This document shows, in pieces, positions 28,346-36,871 of a stretch of 64,000 bases of DNA. Position numbers and translations under genes: made by a program. A model generated the notes under the pieces. The model searched no databases and was not told the DNA's origin. It saw nothing but the letters and a program-made list of their open reading frames with translations. Position 1 is the first letter of the stretch. Each line of letters begins with the position of its first letter. The stretch is from Syntrophobacter fumaroxidans MPOB (GTDB taxonomy: Bacteria; Desulfobacterota; Syntrophobacteria; Syntrophobacterales; Syntrophobacteraceae): assembly GCF_000014965.1 (NCBI RefSeq), contig NC_008554.1:558001-622000 (forward strand). Direction: 5' to 3'.

Positions 28346-28741
28346 ATGAGGGGCTTGGTTTTGCGGTGGCTCGTTGTGACCTTCGCAATCGTATGCGCAT
28401 CGTATCTCATCGAAGGGATCCGCGTGAGCGGTTTCTTCTCGGCATTGTTCGCCGCCGCGACGCTGGGTGTGCTGAACGTCTTCCTCCGGCCGCTGATCCT
28501 CATCCTGACCTTGCCGATCAACGTGCTCACGTTCGGTTTGTTCACCTTCGTCATCAATGCCCTGATGCTGAAGATGGCTTCTTCGGTGATTCCCGGCTTC
28601 CACGTGGAGGGGTTCTGGGCCGCCGTTTTCGGAGCGCTGGTGATCAGCGTGGTCGGCTGGGTGCTGTCGGCCTTCATCGATGACCGGGAAAGCGGCGGAA
28701 TCATCGACTTGAAGAAAAAAGACGGCAACCGGTGGGGGTAA
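28346..28741 (+). CDS. Phage-holin-4-like membrane protein
   Basis: A 131-residue protein with four membrane helices (VLRWLVVTFAIVCASYLIEGIRVSGF; SALFAAATLGVLNVFLRPLILILTLPINVLTFGLFTFVINALML; GFWAAVFGALVISVVGWVL). The NxxLRPLIxxLTLPIxxxTFGLFxFVINAxML pattern is that of the widespread 'phage holin family 4' or YvlD-like proteins, which are chromosomal and of unknown role despite the name. The start follows GGAGGG. It lies 37 bases ahead of the hydrolase gene and is probably cotranscribed with it. Confidence 0.9.
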   Translation: MRGLVLRWLVVTFAIVCASYLIEGIRVSGFFSALFAAATLGVLNVFLRPLILILTLPINVLTFGLFTFVINALMLKMASSVIPGFHVEGFWAAVFGALVISVVGWVLSAFIDDRESGGIIDLKKKDGNRWG

Positions 28742-28777
28742 CCTCGGACCTTTCCTCGAAACCCGGTACGGAGTGAC

Positions 28778-29743
28778 ATGCCGCTGATCGATCCTTCATC
28801 GTACGTGCCTCCCGCCCTGTTTTCCAACGGGCATATCCAGACGATCTTTCCGGCCCTGCTGCGAAAGGTGGACGGGGTTTTTTACCATAGGGAGAGGATC
28901 GCCACCCCCGATGAGGATTTTCTGGACCTGGACTGGTCGAGGATGGGGGCCCGGCGGCTGGGTGTCGTTTGCCACGGCCTGGAGGGAGATTCGACGCGCG
29001 CGTACGTCATGGGCATGGTCAGGGCGCTGAACGGCGCGGGATGGGACGCTCTTGCCTGGAACTATCGCGGCTGCAGCGGAGAAATCAACCGGCGGCTGCG
29101 GTTCTATCACAGCGGGGAAACCGGGGACCTCGGCACGGTGATCGCTCACGCGGTTGCCTCCGGCGTCTACGAAAAGGTTGCGCTGATCGGGTTCAGCGCG
29201 GGTGGGAACATCGTCCTGAAGTACCTGGGCGAAAAGGGAGAGAGCCTGGCGATGCCCGTCTGCGGGGCGGCGGCCTTTTCCGTGCCCTGCGACCTCGGAG
29301 CGAGCGCCCGTCGGCTGGCCGATCCGGGCAATCGGTTCTACCTGCGGCGTTTCCTGAAGCTGCTGCATGAAAAAATCCGGCGGAAAATGGAGCTCATGCC
29401 CGGTGAAATCGACGATCGCGACTATGACCGGATCAAGACCTTCAAGGAGTTCGACGATCGATATACGGCGCGCTTGTTCGGTTTCAAAGACGCCGAAGAC
29501 TACTGGCGAAGGGCGAGCTGTAAGCCGTATCTCGAGAGAATCAGGGTTCCGGCGCTGCTGGTGAACGCCCTCGACGATCCCTTCCTGACCCCGGAATGCC
29601 GTCCCGTGGAACAAGCGCGCCGAAGCCCGTTCTTCTTCCTGGAGCTGCCGGGGAGCGGCGGGCACGTCGGCTTCGTGTCCTTCGCAAGGGACGGCCGGTA
29701 CTGGTCCGAGCGGCGAGCGGTCGAATTCCTGGACGCGATGTAG
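28778..29743 (+). CDS. Alpha/beta hydrolase, YheT family
   Basis: A 321-residue alpha/beta hydrolase. HxxxG-type oxyanion region in VVCHGLEGDSTRAYVMGMVRAL, the characteristic NYRGCSGEINRRLRFYHSGETGDL, the nucleophile elbow GFSAGGNIVLKYLGE, acid in VNALDDPFLTPECRP and the catalytic His in GSGGHVGFV. This is the YheT/EMB8 group of predicted esterases whose natural substrate is unknown. GGAG precedes the start. It is followed by a ROK kinase gene at a 208-base distance. Confidence 0.94.
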   Translation: MPLIDPSSYVPPALFSNGHIQTIFPALLRKVDGVFYHRERIATPDEDFLDLDWSRMGARRLGVVCHGLEGDSTRAYVMGMVRALNGAGWDALAWNYRGCSGEINRRLRFYHSGETGDLGTVIAHAVASGVYEKVALIGFSAGGNIVLKYLGEKGESLAMPVCGAAAFSVPCDLGASARRLADPGNRFYLRRFLKLLHEKIRRKMELMPGEIDDRDYDRIKTFKEFDDRYTARLFGFKDAEDYWRRASCKPYLERIRVPALLVNALDDPFLTPECRPVEQARRSPFFFLELPGSGGHVGFVSFARDGRYWSERRAVEFLDAM

Positions 29744-29951
29744 GCCGAACGGCGCGCCTCCGGGTCGCGACCGCAACGCGGCACGGCCCGAGGAGCCGAG
29801 ACGAGGTTTCCATGAGTGTCGAAAGCCTTTGCCGCCGACGCCCCGGCGCGGCATTCCGGGAGACGGACCAGCAATCGTCGCGATGCCGTGCCCGCGCGGC
29901 GTCCGCGGCGGCGGCCGGATGACAGGCGACGGATCGGGAGGTGAGGGGACC

Positions 29952-30851
29952 ATGCTCAGACTGGGGGTCGACCTGGGGGGGACGAAAATCGAGATCATCG
30001 CCCTGGACGACGGCGGCAATGAGCTCGCGCGATTCCGCGAAGCCACTCCGCGGGGCGATTATCGGTCCACCCTCGAGGCCGTGGCCCGGTTGGTTTCGAA
30101 AGTCGAGGCCGAGCTCGGGGGGGAACGGGGAAGCGTCGGGATCGGCACTCCCGGGGCCGTTTCCAGGGCCACCGGCCTGCTCAGGAATTCCAATTCCGTG
30201 TGTCTCAACGGAAAACCCATTGCGCGGGACCTGGAAGCCGTGCTCGGTCGCCCCGTTCGCATCGCTAATGACGCCAACTGCTTTGCTCTTTCGGAATATC
30301 GGGATGGAGCGGCCCGCGGAGCGCGGGTGGTCTTCGGAGCGATCGTCGGCACGGGCACGGGCGCGGGGATCGTGGTTGGAGGCGAGGTGCTGGAAGGCGT
30401 GAACGCCATCGCCGGAGAATGGGGTCACAATCCGCTTCCCTGGCCGAAGGACGACGAACGGCCGGGGCCGCGCTGCTACTGCGGTCGCTACGGGTGCATC
30501 GAGACGTTCCTTTCCGGCCCGGGCATGGCGGCCCTGCATGCACTGTCCACGGGGGACCGGCTCCCGCCGGAGGAAATCGTCGCCCGGGCGGACGAGGGCG
30601 ATCCCTCGTGCGAGCACACCCTGCTGCGGTACGAAGACCGCATGGCCCGTTCGCTGGCGCATGTCATCAACATCCTCGACCCCGACGTCATCGTTTTGGG
30701 CGGGGGCATGTCCAACATCCGGCGCCTGTACCGCAACGTCCCACGGCTGTGGGGCGCCTATGTCTTTTCCGACCGGGTGGACACGCGCCTGGTGCCTCCG
30801 CGGTTCGGCGACTCCAGCGGAGTGCGCGGCGCCGCCTGGCTCTGGGGGTGA
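29952..30851 (+). CDS. ROK-family sugar kinase
   Basis: A 299-residue ROK kinase (glucokinase, fructokinase or N-acetylglucosamine kinase type). The ATP loop is LGVDLGGTKIEIIAL, the sugar-binding region runs RIANDANCFALSEY with the catalytic Asp in NDAN, and the zinc site is complete: GHNPLP ... CYCGRYGCIETFLSG. DVIVLGGGMSN completes the ATP site. Sequence alone does not fix the sugar. ATG 29952 is preceded by GGGAGGTGAGGGG. It probably belongs to the same transcript as the hydrolase. Confidence 0.94.
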   Translation: MLRLGVDLGGTKIEIIALDDGGNELARFREATPRGDYRSTLEAVARLVSKVEAELGGERGSVGIGTPGAVSRATGLLRNSNSVCLNGKPIARDLEAVLGRPVRIANDANCFALSEYRDGAARGARVVFGAIVGTGTGAGIVVGGEVLEGVNAIAGEWGHNPLPWPKDDERPGPRCYCGRYGCIETFLSGPGMAALHALSTGDRLPPEEIVARADEGDPSCEHTLLRYEDRMARSLAHVINILDPDVIVLGGGMSNIRRLYRNVPRLWGAYVFSDRVDTRLVPPRFGDSSGVRGAAWLWG

Positions 30852-31093
30852 AGTGCGGGGGATGAGAATGCGCTCGCAGCGGTTGTCCGCCGGGCGACGA
30901 AGGGCGCATGAGCGGACTTCGCGACTTCAGGCGGAAAGGGATCGGCTGCGGGAGCGTGTCTTTCGACCCCCGGGGTGCTCATCCGTCCGTTCACATCTGT
31001 CTTTCCGGCAGGAACGAATCATGCATCTTCTCTCATTTCTGCAACGATAGACCTGCGGTCACGCCAAGTGAGGGGACATACCAGGAGAATGAC

Positions 31094-31438
31094 GTGAAGG
31101 CCTACGGGTGGTTCAAGGAAATGCGCGACGAAGCGCGGGACAGCTTCGAATTCAAGCTCGCGGCGCTCAAAATCGAGGTCACGGAGAGAATCCTGGAAGC
31201 CATGGAGCGCAGGAGCATGAATCGAAAACAGCTTGCCGACTCGCTCGGAGTGAGCAAGGCCTCGGTCTCCAGGCTCCTGAACAACGGTTCCAACGCCACG
31301 CTCAAGACCCTTCTGCAAATTGCCGAGGCACTGGATTGCGATTTGAGCATCGGCATTAGGCGCAGGGCTGCAGCAAGAGATTCCGGGAAGACCGAGGAAG
31401 AAGACCCTGAAAAGATGAAAAAAGCGGCAGCGCGGTAG
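31094..31438 (+). CDS. XRE-family HTH transcriptional regulator
   Basis: A 114-residue DNA-binding protein. The helix-turn-helix is at residues about 42-75 (NRKQLADSLGVSKASVSRLLNNGSNATLKTLLQIAEALDCDLSI), after an amphipathic N-terminal helix and before a Lys/Glu-rich tail. The GTG start at 31094 is chosen for AGGAG 8 bases upstream. This form is common among antitoxin-like regulators (HigA type), but no toxin gene is adjacent: the upstream 240 bases hold no conserved frame and downstream is the tonB leader. Its target is unknown. Confidence 0.88.
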   Translation: MKAYGWFKEMRDEARDSFEFKLAALKIEVTERILEAMERRSMNRKQLADSLGVSKASVSRLLNNGSNATLKTLLQIAEALDCDLSIGIRRRAAARDSGKTEEEDPEKMKKAAAR

Positions 31439-31526
31439 CTGAATCCGTGGATTCGTTTATGGTGATCCCTACCTTCTCGGCCTCCAACCGGTTGCCTTGC
31501 TCGGTTTGGGTTCCGGGCAAAATCCA

Positions 31527-31555
31527 TTGACACGGGACCCTGTCTAATGGATACT
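31527..31555 (+). promoter_or_regulatory. Sigma-70-like promoter of tonB
   Basis: A perfect -35 hexamer TTGACA (31527-31532), 17-base spacer and a -10-like GATACT (31550-31555). Transcription would start near 31562, leaving a leader of about 215 bases before tonB. Confidence 0.75.
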
Positions 31556-31683
31556 TAGCGTTAATGAGCCGGCAATGGGCCCGGGGGAGTGCAACGCACC
31601 ACGAAGGTGCGGGGCCGCCTGCTCGTGAGCCCGGTCGCGGGGTTGCGGCCGGAACCATATCCGTATTCCGATTTCGTCCAATG

Positions 31684-31751
31684 AGGCCGTGAAAGCCTTG
31701 TCTTCCGCCGTAGGCGGGGGGGAGCGCTTTTGCGGCCTTTTTCTTTTTTTT
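31684..31751 (+). terminator. Intrinsic terminator inside the tonB leader (candidate attenuator)
   Basis: A 13-bp stem AGGCCGTGAAAGC (31684-31696) pairs with GCTTTTGCGGCCT (31726-31738, with two G-U pairs), enclosing a small CCGCC/GGCGG hairpin, followed by T-rich 31738-31751. It lies downstream of the promoter and only 28 bases before the tonB start, so it would stop transcription unless it is prevented from forming. Confidence 0.72.
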
Positions 31752-31778
31752 ACCTTCAGCCCGGTCGGTTTTCGAGTC

Positions 31779-32630
31779 ATGCGGCTTTGGCAGAACCTCA
31801 CCATATCCATCCTGGGTCATCTCGGCGTTGCGTGCGTCCTTTGGGCCACGCCGCTTGCGATCTACCGGCCGCCGCCTTGGATGGAGGTCCGGCTCATATC
31901 CCCGGCGGATTTCCACGGCCGGGCGGAAATCCCCTGTGACGGGAACGGAGCCGGGGAAGGCGGCCCCGCTGCGGACGACAACATCCATGCCGCACCGAAA
32001 GAGGTTTGCGCGGTAAAGCAATTGCCCCCTCCCGAACAGCGGCCCGAGGAGCCGAAACTTGAACCGCCCGTTCGGAACCGGTCCGTAAAGAAAGAAAAAC
32101 CCCCGGCAAAACCGAAGGGTGCTTCCCGGGTGGTTCCGCTCGCGGCTATCCGCGCCGACGCACAACGGCCGGCGGACCCTGCGGAATCCTCCGCGGGAGA
32201 AGGTGCGGCGGCAGCGGGATCGCACGCCTCCATCGGGCCCGGCACCTTTGCTTCGGGGACTCCGTCCGGTGGTTCCGTGGATGCGGGCGCGGGCGCGGGG
32301 TCCCTCAGCCCGGGAGGACCGGGCGAAGGGGTGGTGGACGCCCGGTTCGGAGCCGCAAACGGTCCCAGGTTCCATCGCCTGGTGAAACCGAGGTACCCCA
32401 GTGTTGCGCGGCAACTGGGGAAGGAGGGCACGGTTGTGCTGCGGGTGACGATCGATGAAAAGGGGCGCGCGATCCACGTTGAAGTCTTGACGCGGGCGGG
32501 CTCCGGTTTCGAGGAGGAGGCGATCCTGGCGGTGAGGGAATCCACTTTCACTCCGGCCAGGTTGAACGGACACGCCGTCAAGTCGAGGGCTGTGCTCCCC
32601 ATCCGGTTCGCTCTCACGAATTCGGGGTAG
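31779..32630 (+). CDS. tonB: TonB-family energy transducer
   Basis: A 283-residue TonB. An N-terminal anchor helix (ISILGHLGVACVLWATPLAIY), a periplasmic Pro/Lys/Glu-rich spacer (PPPEQRPEEPKLEPPVRNRSVKKEKPPAKPKG), a Gly/Ser-rich stretch, and the C-terminal TonB domain (VKPRYPSVARQLGKEGTVVLRVTIDEKGRAIHVEVLTRAGSGFEEEAILAVRESTFTPARL). It transmits proton-motive force to outer-membrane receptors; the BtuB-like receptor gene lies 0.9 kb downstream on the same strand. No exbB/exbD genes are present here. It is expressed from its own promoter with a terminator-bearing leader. The ribosome site is weak. Confidence 0.93.
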   Translation: MRLWQNLTISILGHLGVACVLWATPLAIYRPPPWMEVRLISPADFHGRAEIPCDGNGAGEGGPAADDNIHAAPKEVCAVKQLPPPEQRPEEPKLEPPVRNRSVKKEKPPAKPKGASRVVPLAAIRADAQRPADPAESSAGEGAAAAGSHASIGPGTFASGTPSGGSVDAGAGAGSLSPGGPGEGVVDARFGAANGPRFHRLVKPRYPSVARQLGKEGTVVLRVTIDEKGRAIHVEVLTRAGSGFEEEAILAVRESTFTPARLNGHAVKSRAVLPIRFALTNSG

Positions 32631-32639
32631 GTATGCGCG

Positions 32640-33190
32640 GGAGCGACATTGAGGCGCTTCAAGACGGCACAACATCTGCCCGTCGGGAGGTCATGCGGGC
32701 GGGCATAAAGCCCGCCCCTACGGTCCGATGTGCCCGTCAGACGCAGTCGGGAGGTGACGCGGGCGGGGATAAACACCGGGGACCGTGCGGATTCGTAGGG
32801 TGGGCACGGTTCCTCCGTGCCCACGGTCCGGCCGGGAGCTTCCCCATCGGGCCGATGGTATGGCCGGGAGGGAACAGCGTGCCCACGATCAGGCCGGGCC
32901 TCTCGTGCATCCGCACTCGTTATGAGCGCTGCGAAAGCGTGCGGCCGCCTGCCTCTTCAATGGGGGCGTTCCACGCGTCGGCTCCAGGTCGTTCATGGCG
33001 CCAAGCGCTGGGGCAGGGGTATTGGGACCGTGGGCTGCGCTGTCGCGCATCCCACCCTACTGAACAACACCGTTGCCACGGACCGATGTGCCGGGCAGAC
33101 GCATACAGGGGAAGGGCTTCGTGCCCTCCCGCCCAACGCACTCGTCTTGAACGCAATTATCCATGCCCCCTGCGACACCCGCGAAGCATG
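32640..33190. repeat. Block of dispersed intergenic repeats
   Basis: About 550 bases with no supported gene. Parts: 32662-32775 and 33078-33156 match repeat copy A near 2.9 kb, including GCGGGCATAAAGCCCGCCCC. Between them a unit is bounded by inverted ends, GTAGGGTGGG near 32796 and CCCACCCTAC near 33051, with an internal GGGCACGG/CCGTGCCC hairpin; this looks like a MITE-like element. Open frames across the block are not conserved. Confidence 0.75.
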
Positions 33191-33253
33191 AAAACAGACT
33201 CCCGAGGGAGTCTATTTTCTAGGTAAAATTGTATGCGAAGGGGAAGAGAGAGA

Positions 33254-33371
33254 GGGGGTGAAGCTTTTCACGGGAAGCGGGGAACGACGCCCGTGCGCTC
33301 CCGTGACGGAGCTGCGGGGCTTTGAAATCGGATTGAACGCGGGGATGAAGGGGCATGGGAGAGCCACCCCC
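33254..33371 (+). promoter_or_regulatory. Candidate compact cobalamin-type riboswitch
   Basis: The leader of the receptor operon has the order of conserved blocks found in cobalamin riboswitches: GGTG-like start, GGGAA (33272-33276), a GC hairpin, CCCGTGACGG in place of CCCGCNACTG (33300-33309), and a B12-box-like GCATGGGAGAGCCACC near its end. GGGGGTG (33254-33260) pairs perfectly with CACCCCC (33365-33371) as the closing P1 stem. The match is partial and the element is short (118 bases). The genes behind it (receptor, BtuFCD, CobN, ChlI, ChlD) are exactly those that such switches control. Confidence 0.5.
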
Positions 33372-33386
33372 CGCAGGAGGAGGAAT

Positions 33387-33480
33387 GGAGCAGGTCCCGG
33401 TCCTTTGGCCGAGGCGGGACCTGCTCCCCGGAATGAATGGAGACCCATTCACACGCCTTTTCTAGCACAGCAAAAGGCGT
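33387..33480 (+). promoter_or_regulatory. Two hairpins between riboswitch-like core and receptor gene
   Basis: A perfect 12-bp stem GGAGCAGGTCCC (33387-33398) pairs with 33416-33427, without a T-run. A second, 9-bp hairpin ACGCCTTTT (33453-33461) pairs with 33472-33480 and sits just before the ribosome site AGAGGGG of the receptor gene. They are good candidates for the expression platform of the leader, acting on transcription or on ribosome access. Confidence 0.65.
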
Positions 33481-33501
33481 CGGACAAGAGAGGGGTATTT
33501 C

Positions 33502-35895
33502 ATGGAATCGAGAGGAATCGTCCGAAGGTTTGTCGCATTGTCACGCTCACGTTCGCATTCGGTTCAAGCGAACGAACGGCCCGGAATTGCCGCGTGCTTC
33601 CTGGTCATGTTCCTGTTGTTGCTGCCCGGCCTTCTCCTGCCGGCGGTCGCGGTTGCTGCGGACGCCGCGGAAAAGGTCGCGCCGGCGGAATCCCGGACCG
33701 GGAGTTCCGAAATCGGTTACACCGCCGCCGAAGGCGCTCCAGCACCAGGCCATGCCGATGAGACGGCAAAAAAGGACCATCCGCTCGATCCCATCGTGGT
33801 GACGGCGACTCGGACGGAAAAATCCATCGTGGACGTGCCGGCCGCCACTTCGGTCGTCACCAGGGAAGACATCGAAAGCCGGAACATCCAGAAGGTGGAC
33901 GAGGCCATGAACCTGGTCCCCGGGTTGTTCGACAAGCGCGCCAAGGGGCTCGACACCACGGGCCGGGTGACGTTGCGGGGGCTGCCGGACCAGAAGAGAA
34001 CCCTCGTCCTGCTGGACGGCCAGCCGTTGAACAACGGCTATACGGGTCATGTGGACTGGAATTCGATCAACCCGGAAGACGTGCAGCAGATCGAAGTCGC
34101 CCGCGGGCCGTTTTCTTCCCTCTACGGCGGAAACGCCATGGGCGGCGTGGTCAACATCATCACCCGCATGCCCGAGAAGCGGGAATTCACCGTAAAAGGC
34201 GGGTACGGCAGCGACAATTACTGGAGCACCTACGGATCGTACGGCGACAAACTGTTCGACCGTCTGAGGCTGCTCGCCAGCTTCGGATACAAGTCGAGCG
34301 ACGGGTACCCCAGCGGCCTTGTCGTGAAAAAACCGAGCGGATCGGGAGGGACCCCAGCCAGGGGAGCCGTTCCCACGACGGACACTTACGGGAACCCGGC
34401 CTTCATCATCGGCGATACGGGCGACAACAGCTGGTGGACGCAGTCCGGCGGGCTCAAGCTTTCCTACGACGTCTGTGAGGAGGCGAAGGTATTCTTTTCA
34501 TACCGAAACAACCAGTACGGCTACGGGTACGACAATCCCAACAGTTATCTGACGAACGCCATGGGGGATACCATCTGGTCCGGCCCCGTCAACTTCAGGG
34601 GCAATACGCTGAGCTTCACCGAAGGGTCTTTTCTCAGCGGCGGAGGCGGCATTCTCCAGAATCTATATAACGGCGGCCTCGAAACCCGCCTCTTCGGGGA
34701 TTCCGTGCTCAAGCTCTCCGGGGGGCTCATCGACATGCCGACAAACTGGTATGTCACTCCATCGTCGTCAACCGCCACCCGGTCCGGCGGGCCCGGCACG
34801 ATCAGCGAAACCCCCACTCGCGCCTACCACGCGGACGCACAGCTGTCCATTCCCGTGCTCGAAAAGCACATGCTCATCGTGGGGACCGCCTTCCGCCACG
34901 ACGAGGCCAACAACCAGGAACACGCCCTGACCGACTGGACCGACACCGGGTCCAAGGCGGACCTGACTTATGAAGCCAAGGGAGCGGACAATATCTTTTC
35001 CTTCTATTCGCAAGCCGAAATAGCGCTCTTCAGGGACGTCACCCTCTACGCCGGGCTGCGCGGCGACTACTGGGAAACCTTCGACGGCATGGCCGACCAG
35101 GTCGGCGTCGCGGGCTATCCCCAGTATTACGATTCAAAAGGGGAGTTTTCGGTCAATCCCAAGGGCTCCGTCGTCTACAAGCCCTTGGACGGGACGACGT
35201 TCAGGGCGTCCGTCGGGACGGCATTCCGGCCCCCCAACGTGTACGAGCTGTATCGAACATGGGTCACCAGCTACGGCACGGTCTACCAGGGCAACCCGAA
35301 ACTCGATCCCGAGAGCAGTTTCTCGTGGGATATCGGGGTGGAGCAGAAAATCGGACAGAGCACCGTGCTGAAGCTCACCTATTTCAACAACACCATCGAT
35401 GACTTCATCTACTTCAGAACCGTGACCCCCACGCTTCTCGTCCAGACGAACGCCGGAAAGGCCGAAACCGACGGTTTCGAGCTGGAAGCGGAAACCAGGC
35501 CGTGGGAATGCCTGAAGCTCTTCACCAGTTTCACGTACACTCACAGCGAGATGCTGGACAATCCCGCGAATCCGCTCACGGAAGGCAAGCAGCTCCCCGG
35601 GGTCCCCCGGTACATGTTCAGCGCCGGGGGCGAGGTAAAATACCGCAGGCTTTCTTTCACCGCCATCGGGCGCTACGTCAGCAAGCAGTACAGCAGCGAT
35701 CAGAACCTGGACACCGTCTCCGGGGTGTACGGTTCCTACGATGCGTATTTCGTGGGCGAATTTGCGGCGAGATACAAGCTGACGGATTGGGCGACGATCG
35801 ATTTCGCGGTGAACAACATCTTCGACAACAACTACTACAGCTACTACAAAGCCCCCGGGAGGCAGTTCTTCGGGGGGGTGACGGCGAGATTCTGA
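33502..35895 (+). CDS. TonB-dependent outer-membrane receptor, BtuB-like
   Basis: A 797-residue receptor. A long N-terminal signal region (residues about 27-53, LLLLPGLLLPAVAVAA), TonB box and start of the plug (DPIVVTATRTEKSIVDVPAATSVVTREDIESR), plug motifs (GRVTLRGLPDQKRTLVLLDGQPLNNG; VARGPFSSLYGGNAMGGVVNIITR), then a 22-strand barrel ending in the outer-membrane signature terminal Phe (GGVTARF). The ligand cannot be read directly; the operon (BtuFCD-like transporter, CobN chelatase) and the riboswitch-like leader favour a corrinoid or metal-tetrapyrrole. The stop overlaps the next start (TGATG). Confidence 0.93.
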   Translation: MESRGIVRRFVALSRSRSHSVQANERPGIAACFLVMFLLLLPGLLLPAVAVAADAAEKVAPAESRTGSSEIGYTAAEGAPAPGHADETAKKDHPLDPIVVTATRTEKSIVDVPAATSVVTREDIESRNIQKVDEAMNLVPGLFDKRAKGLDTTGRVTLRGLPDQKRTLVLLDGQPLNNGYTGHVDWNSINPEDVQQIEVARGPFSSLYGGNAMGGVVNIITRMPEKREFTVKGGYGSDNYWSTYGSYGDKLFDRLRLLASFGYKSSDGYPSGLVVKKPSGSGGTPARGAVPTTDTYGNPAFIIGDTGDNSWWTQSGGLKLSYDVCEEAKVFFSYRNNQYGYGYDNPNSYLTNAMGDTIWSGPVNFRGNTLSFTEGSFLSGGGGILQNLYNGGLETRLFGDSVLKLSGGLIDMPTNWYVTPSSSTATRSGGPGTISETPTRAYHADAQLSIPVLEKHMLIVGTAFRHDEANNQEHALTDWTDTGSKADLTYEAKGADNIFSFYSQAEIALFRDVTLYAGLRGDYWETFDGMADQVGVAGYPQYYDSKGEFSVNPKGSVVYKPLDGTTFRASVGTAFRPPNVYELYRTWVTSYGTVYQGNPKLDPESSFSWDIGVEQKIGQSTVLKLTYFNNTIDDFIYFRTVTPTLLVQTNAGKAETDGFELEAETRPWECLKLFTSFTYTHSEMLDNPANPLTEGKQLPGVPRYMFSAGGEVKYRRLSFTAIGRYVSKQYSSDQNLDTVSGVYGSYDAYFVGEFAARYKLTDWATIDFAVNNIFDNNYYSYYKAPGRQFFGGVTARF

Positions 35896-36866
35896 TGGCG
35901 GCAATTCTGGTCTGGTTTCAACTTGTCCTGTTCGTGGCGGCCGGCGCCGCGCCGGCGTTGGCCCACGCGCTCACCCTGAAGGACGCGGCGGGAAAGGACG
36001 TCGAGATCGCGCTCCCCGTGAGAAGGGTCGTCTTTCTCTCGCTCTACGATCTCATCCCGGTGTTCGGCATATGGGACCGCGCGGCGGGAATAAACCGGTG
36101 GGCGTTCGACAGCGCGGTGCTCAAGGGGTTCCCCGAGCTTAAGGCATGCACCTCCGTGGGCACTGGGGATTCGGTGAACGTCGAGACCCTCCTGTCCCTG
36201 CACCCTGACCTGGTGATCACCTGGTCCTACAAGCCGGAGGTCACGGCTTTCCTTGTCGAAAGAGGGCTCAAGGTCATCTCCGTGTGGCCGGAAAGTCTCC
36301 GCGAGCTCTACCAGGTGATCGATCTGTACGGGAGAATCTTCCAGAAGGAGGACCGGGCACGCGAGGTTCGGTCCTTGATGGAAAACAGCCTGGCGGCCAC
36401 GGCATCGAAAGTGTCGAAGGTCGCGCCGGAGAAACGTCCGAAGGTGCTGTGGGTCTGGACGAAGCCCACAACGGTCAGCGGCGGGATCGGCCTCCAGCAG
36501 GATCTCATTCGCCTGATCGGGGCGGTCAACCCCGCGGAACACATACCGTCGAAGCAGGCGGACGTTTCGCTGGAATGGATCGTTGCGTGGGACCCCGATG
36601 TGATCTTCATCTGGGGGAGCGCTCGGTACGGTCCCGGGGATCTCGCGTCGAACCGGCAGTGGAAGTCCGTCAAAGCGGTCAGGAACGGGCGCGTTTACAA
36701 GGCCCCCGCCTTGTCCACCTGGTCGCCCGCCGTCAGCACGCTCGCGCTCTGGATGGCTTACAAGGCGCATCCCGGATGCTTCGATAGTAGGGAAGCCCTG
36801 GAGGCGATCCGGGAGTTTCACATGAAATGTTTCGGGGTTCCGCTGGAAGGACTGGCTCTCGACTAG
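35895..36866 (+). CDS. Periplasmic corrinoid/siderophore-type binding protein (BtuF/FecB)
   Basis: A 323-residue cluster A-II periplasmic binding protein. Signal peptide (LVWFQLVLFVAAGAAPALAHA), then RRVVFLSLYDLIPVFGIWDRAAGI, VNVETLLSLHPDLVITW, the long backbone helix region REVRSLMENSLAATASKVSK and the C-terminal lobe (DVSLEWIVAWDPDVIFIWG; RVYKAPALSTWSPAVSTLALWMAY). It delivers ligand from the receptor to the inner-membrane permease. Its start codon overlaps the receptor stop by one base, which implies translational coupling. Confidence 0.93.
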   Translation: MAAILVWFQLVLFVAAGAAPALAHALTLKDAAGKDVEIALPVRRVVFLSLYDLIPVFGIWDRAAGINRWAFDSAVLKGFPELKACTSVGTGDSVNVETLLSLHPDLVITWSYKPEVTAFLVERGLKVISVWPESLRELYQVIDLYGRIFQKEDRAREVRSLMENSLAATASKVSKVAPEKRPKVLWVWTKPTTVSGGIGLQQDLIRLIGAVNPAEHIPSKQADVSLEWIVAWDPDVIFIWGSARYGPGDLASNRQWKSVKAVRNGRVYKAPALSTWSPAVSTLALWMAYKAHPGCFDSREALEAIREFHMKCFGVPLEGLALD

Positions 36867-36871
36867 GTCGG

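Noticed and set aside
31094-31438. Toxin-antitoxin pair built on the XRE regulator
   Set aside because: No toxin-like frame lies next to it on either side.
32633-33226. 197-codon plus-strand frame between tonB and the receptor
   Set aside because: It is made of dispersed repeat sequence and has no protein-family features.
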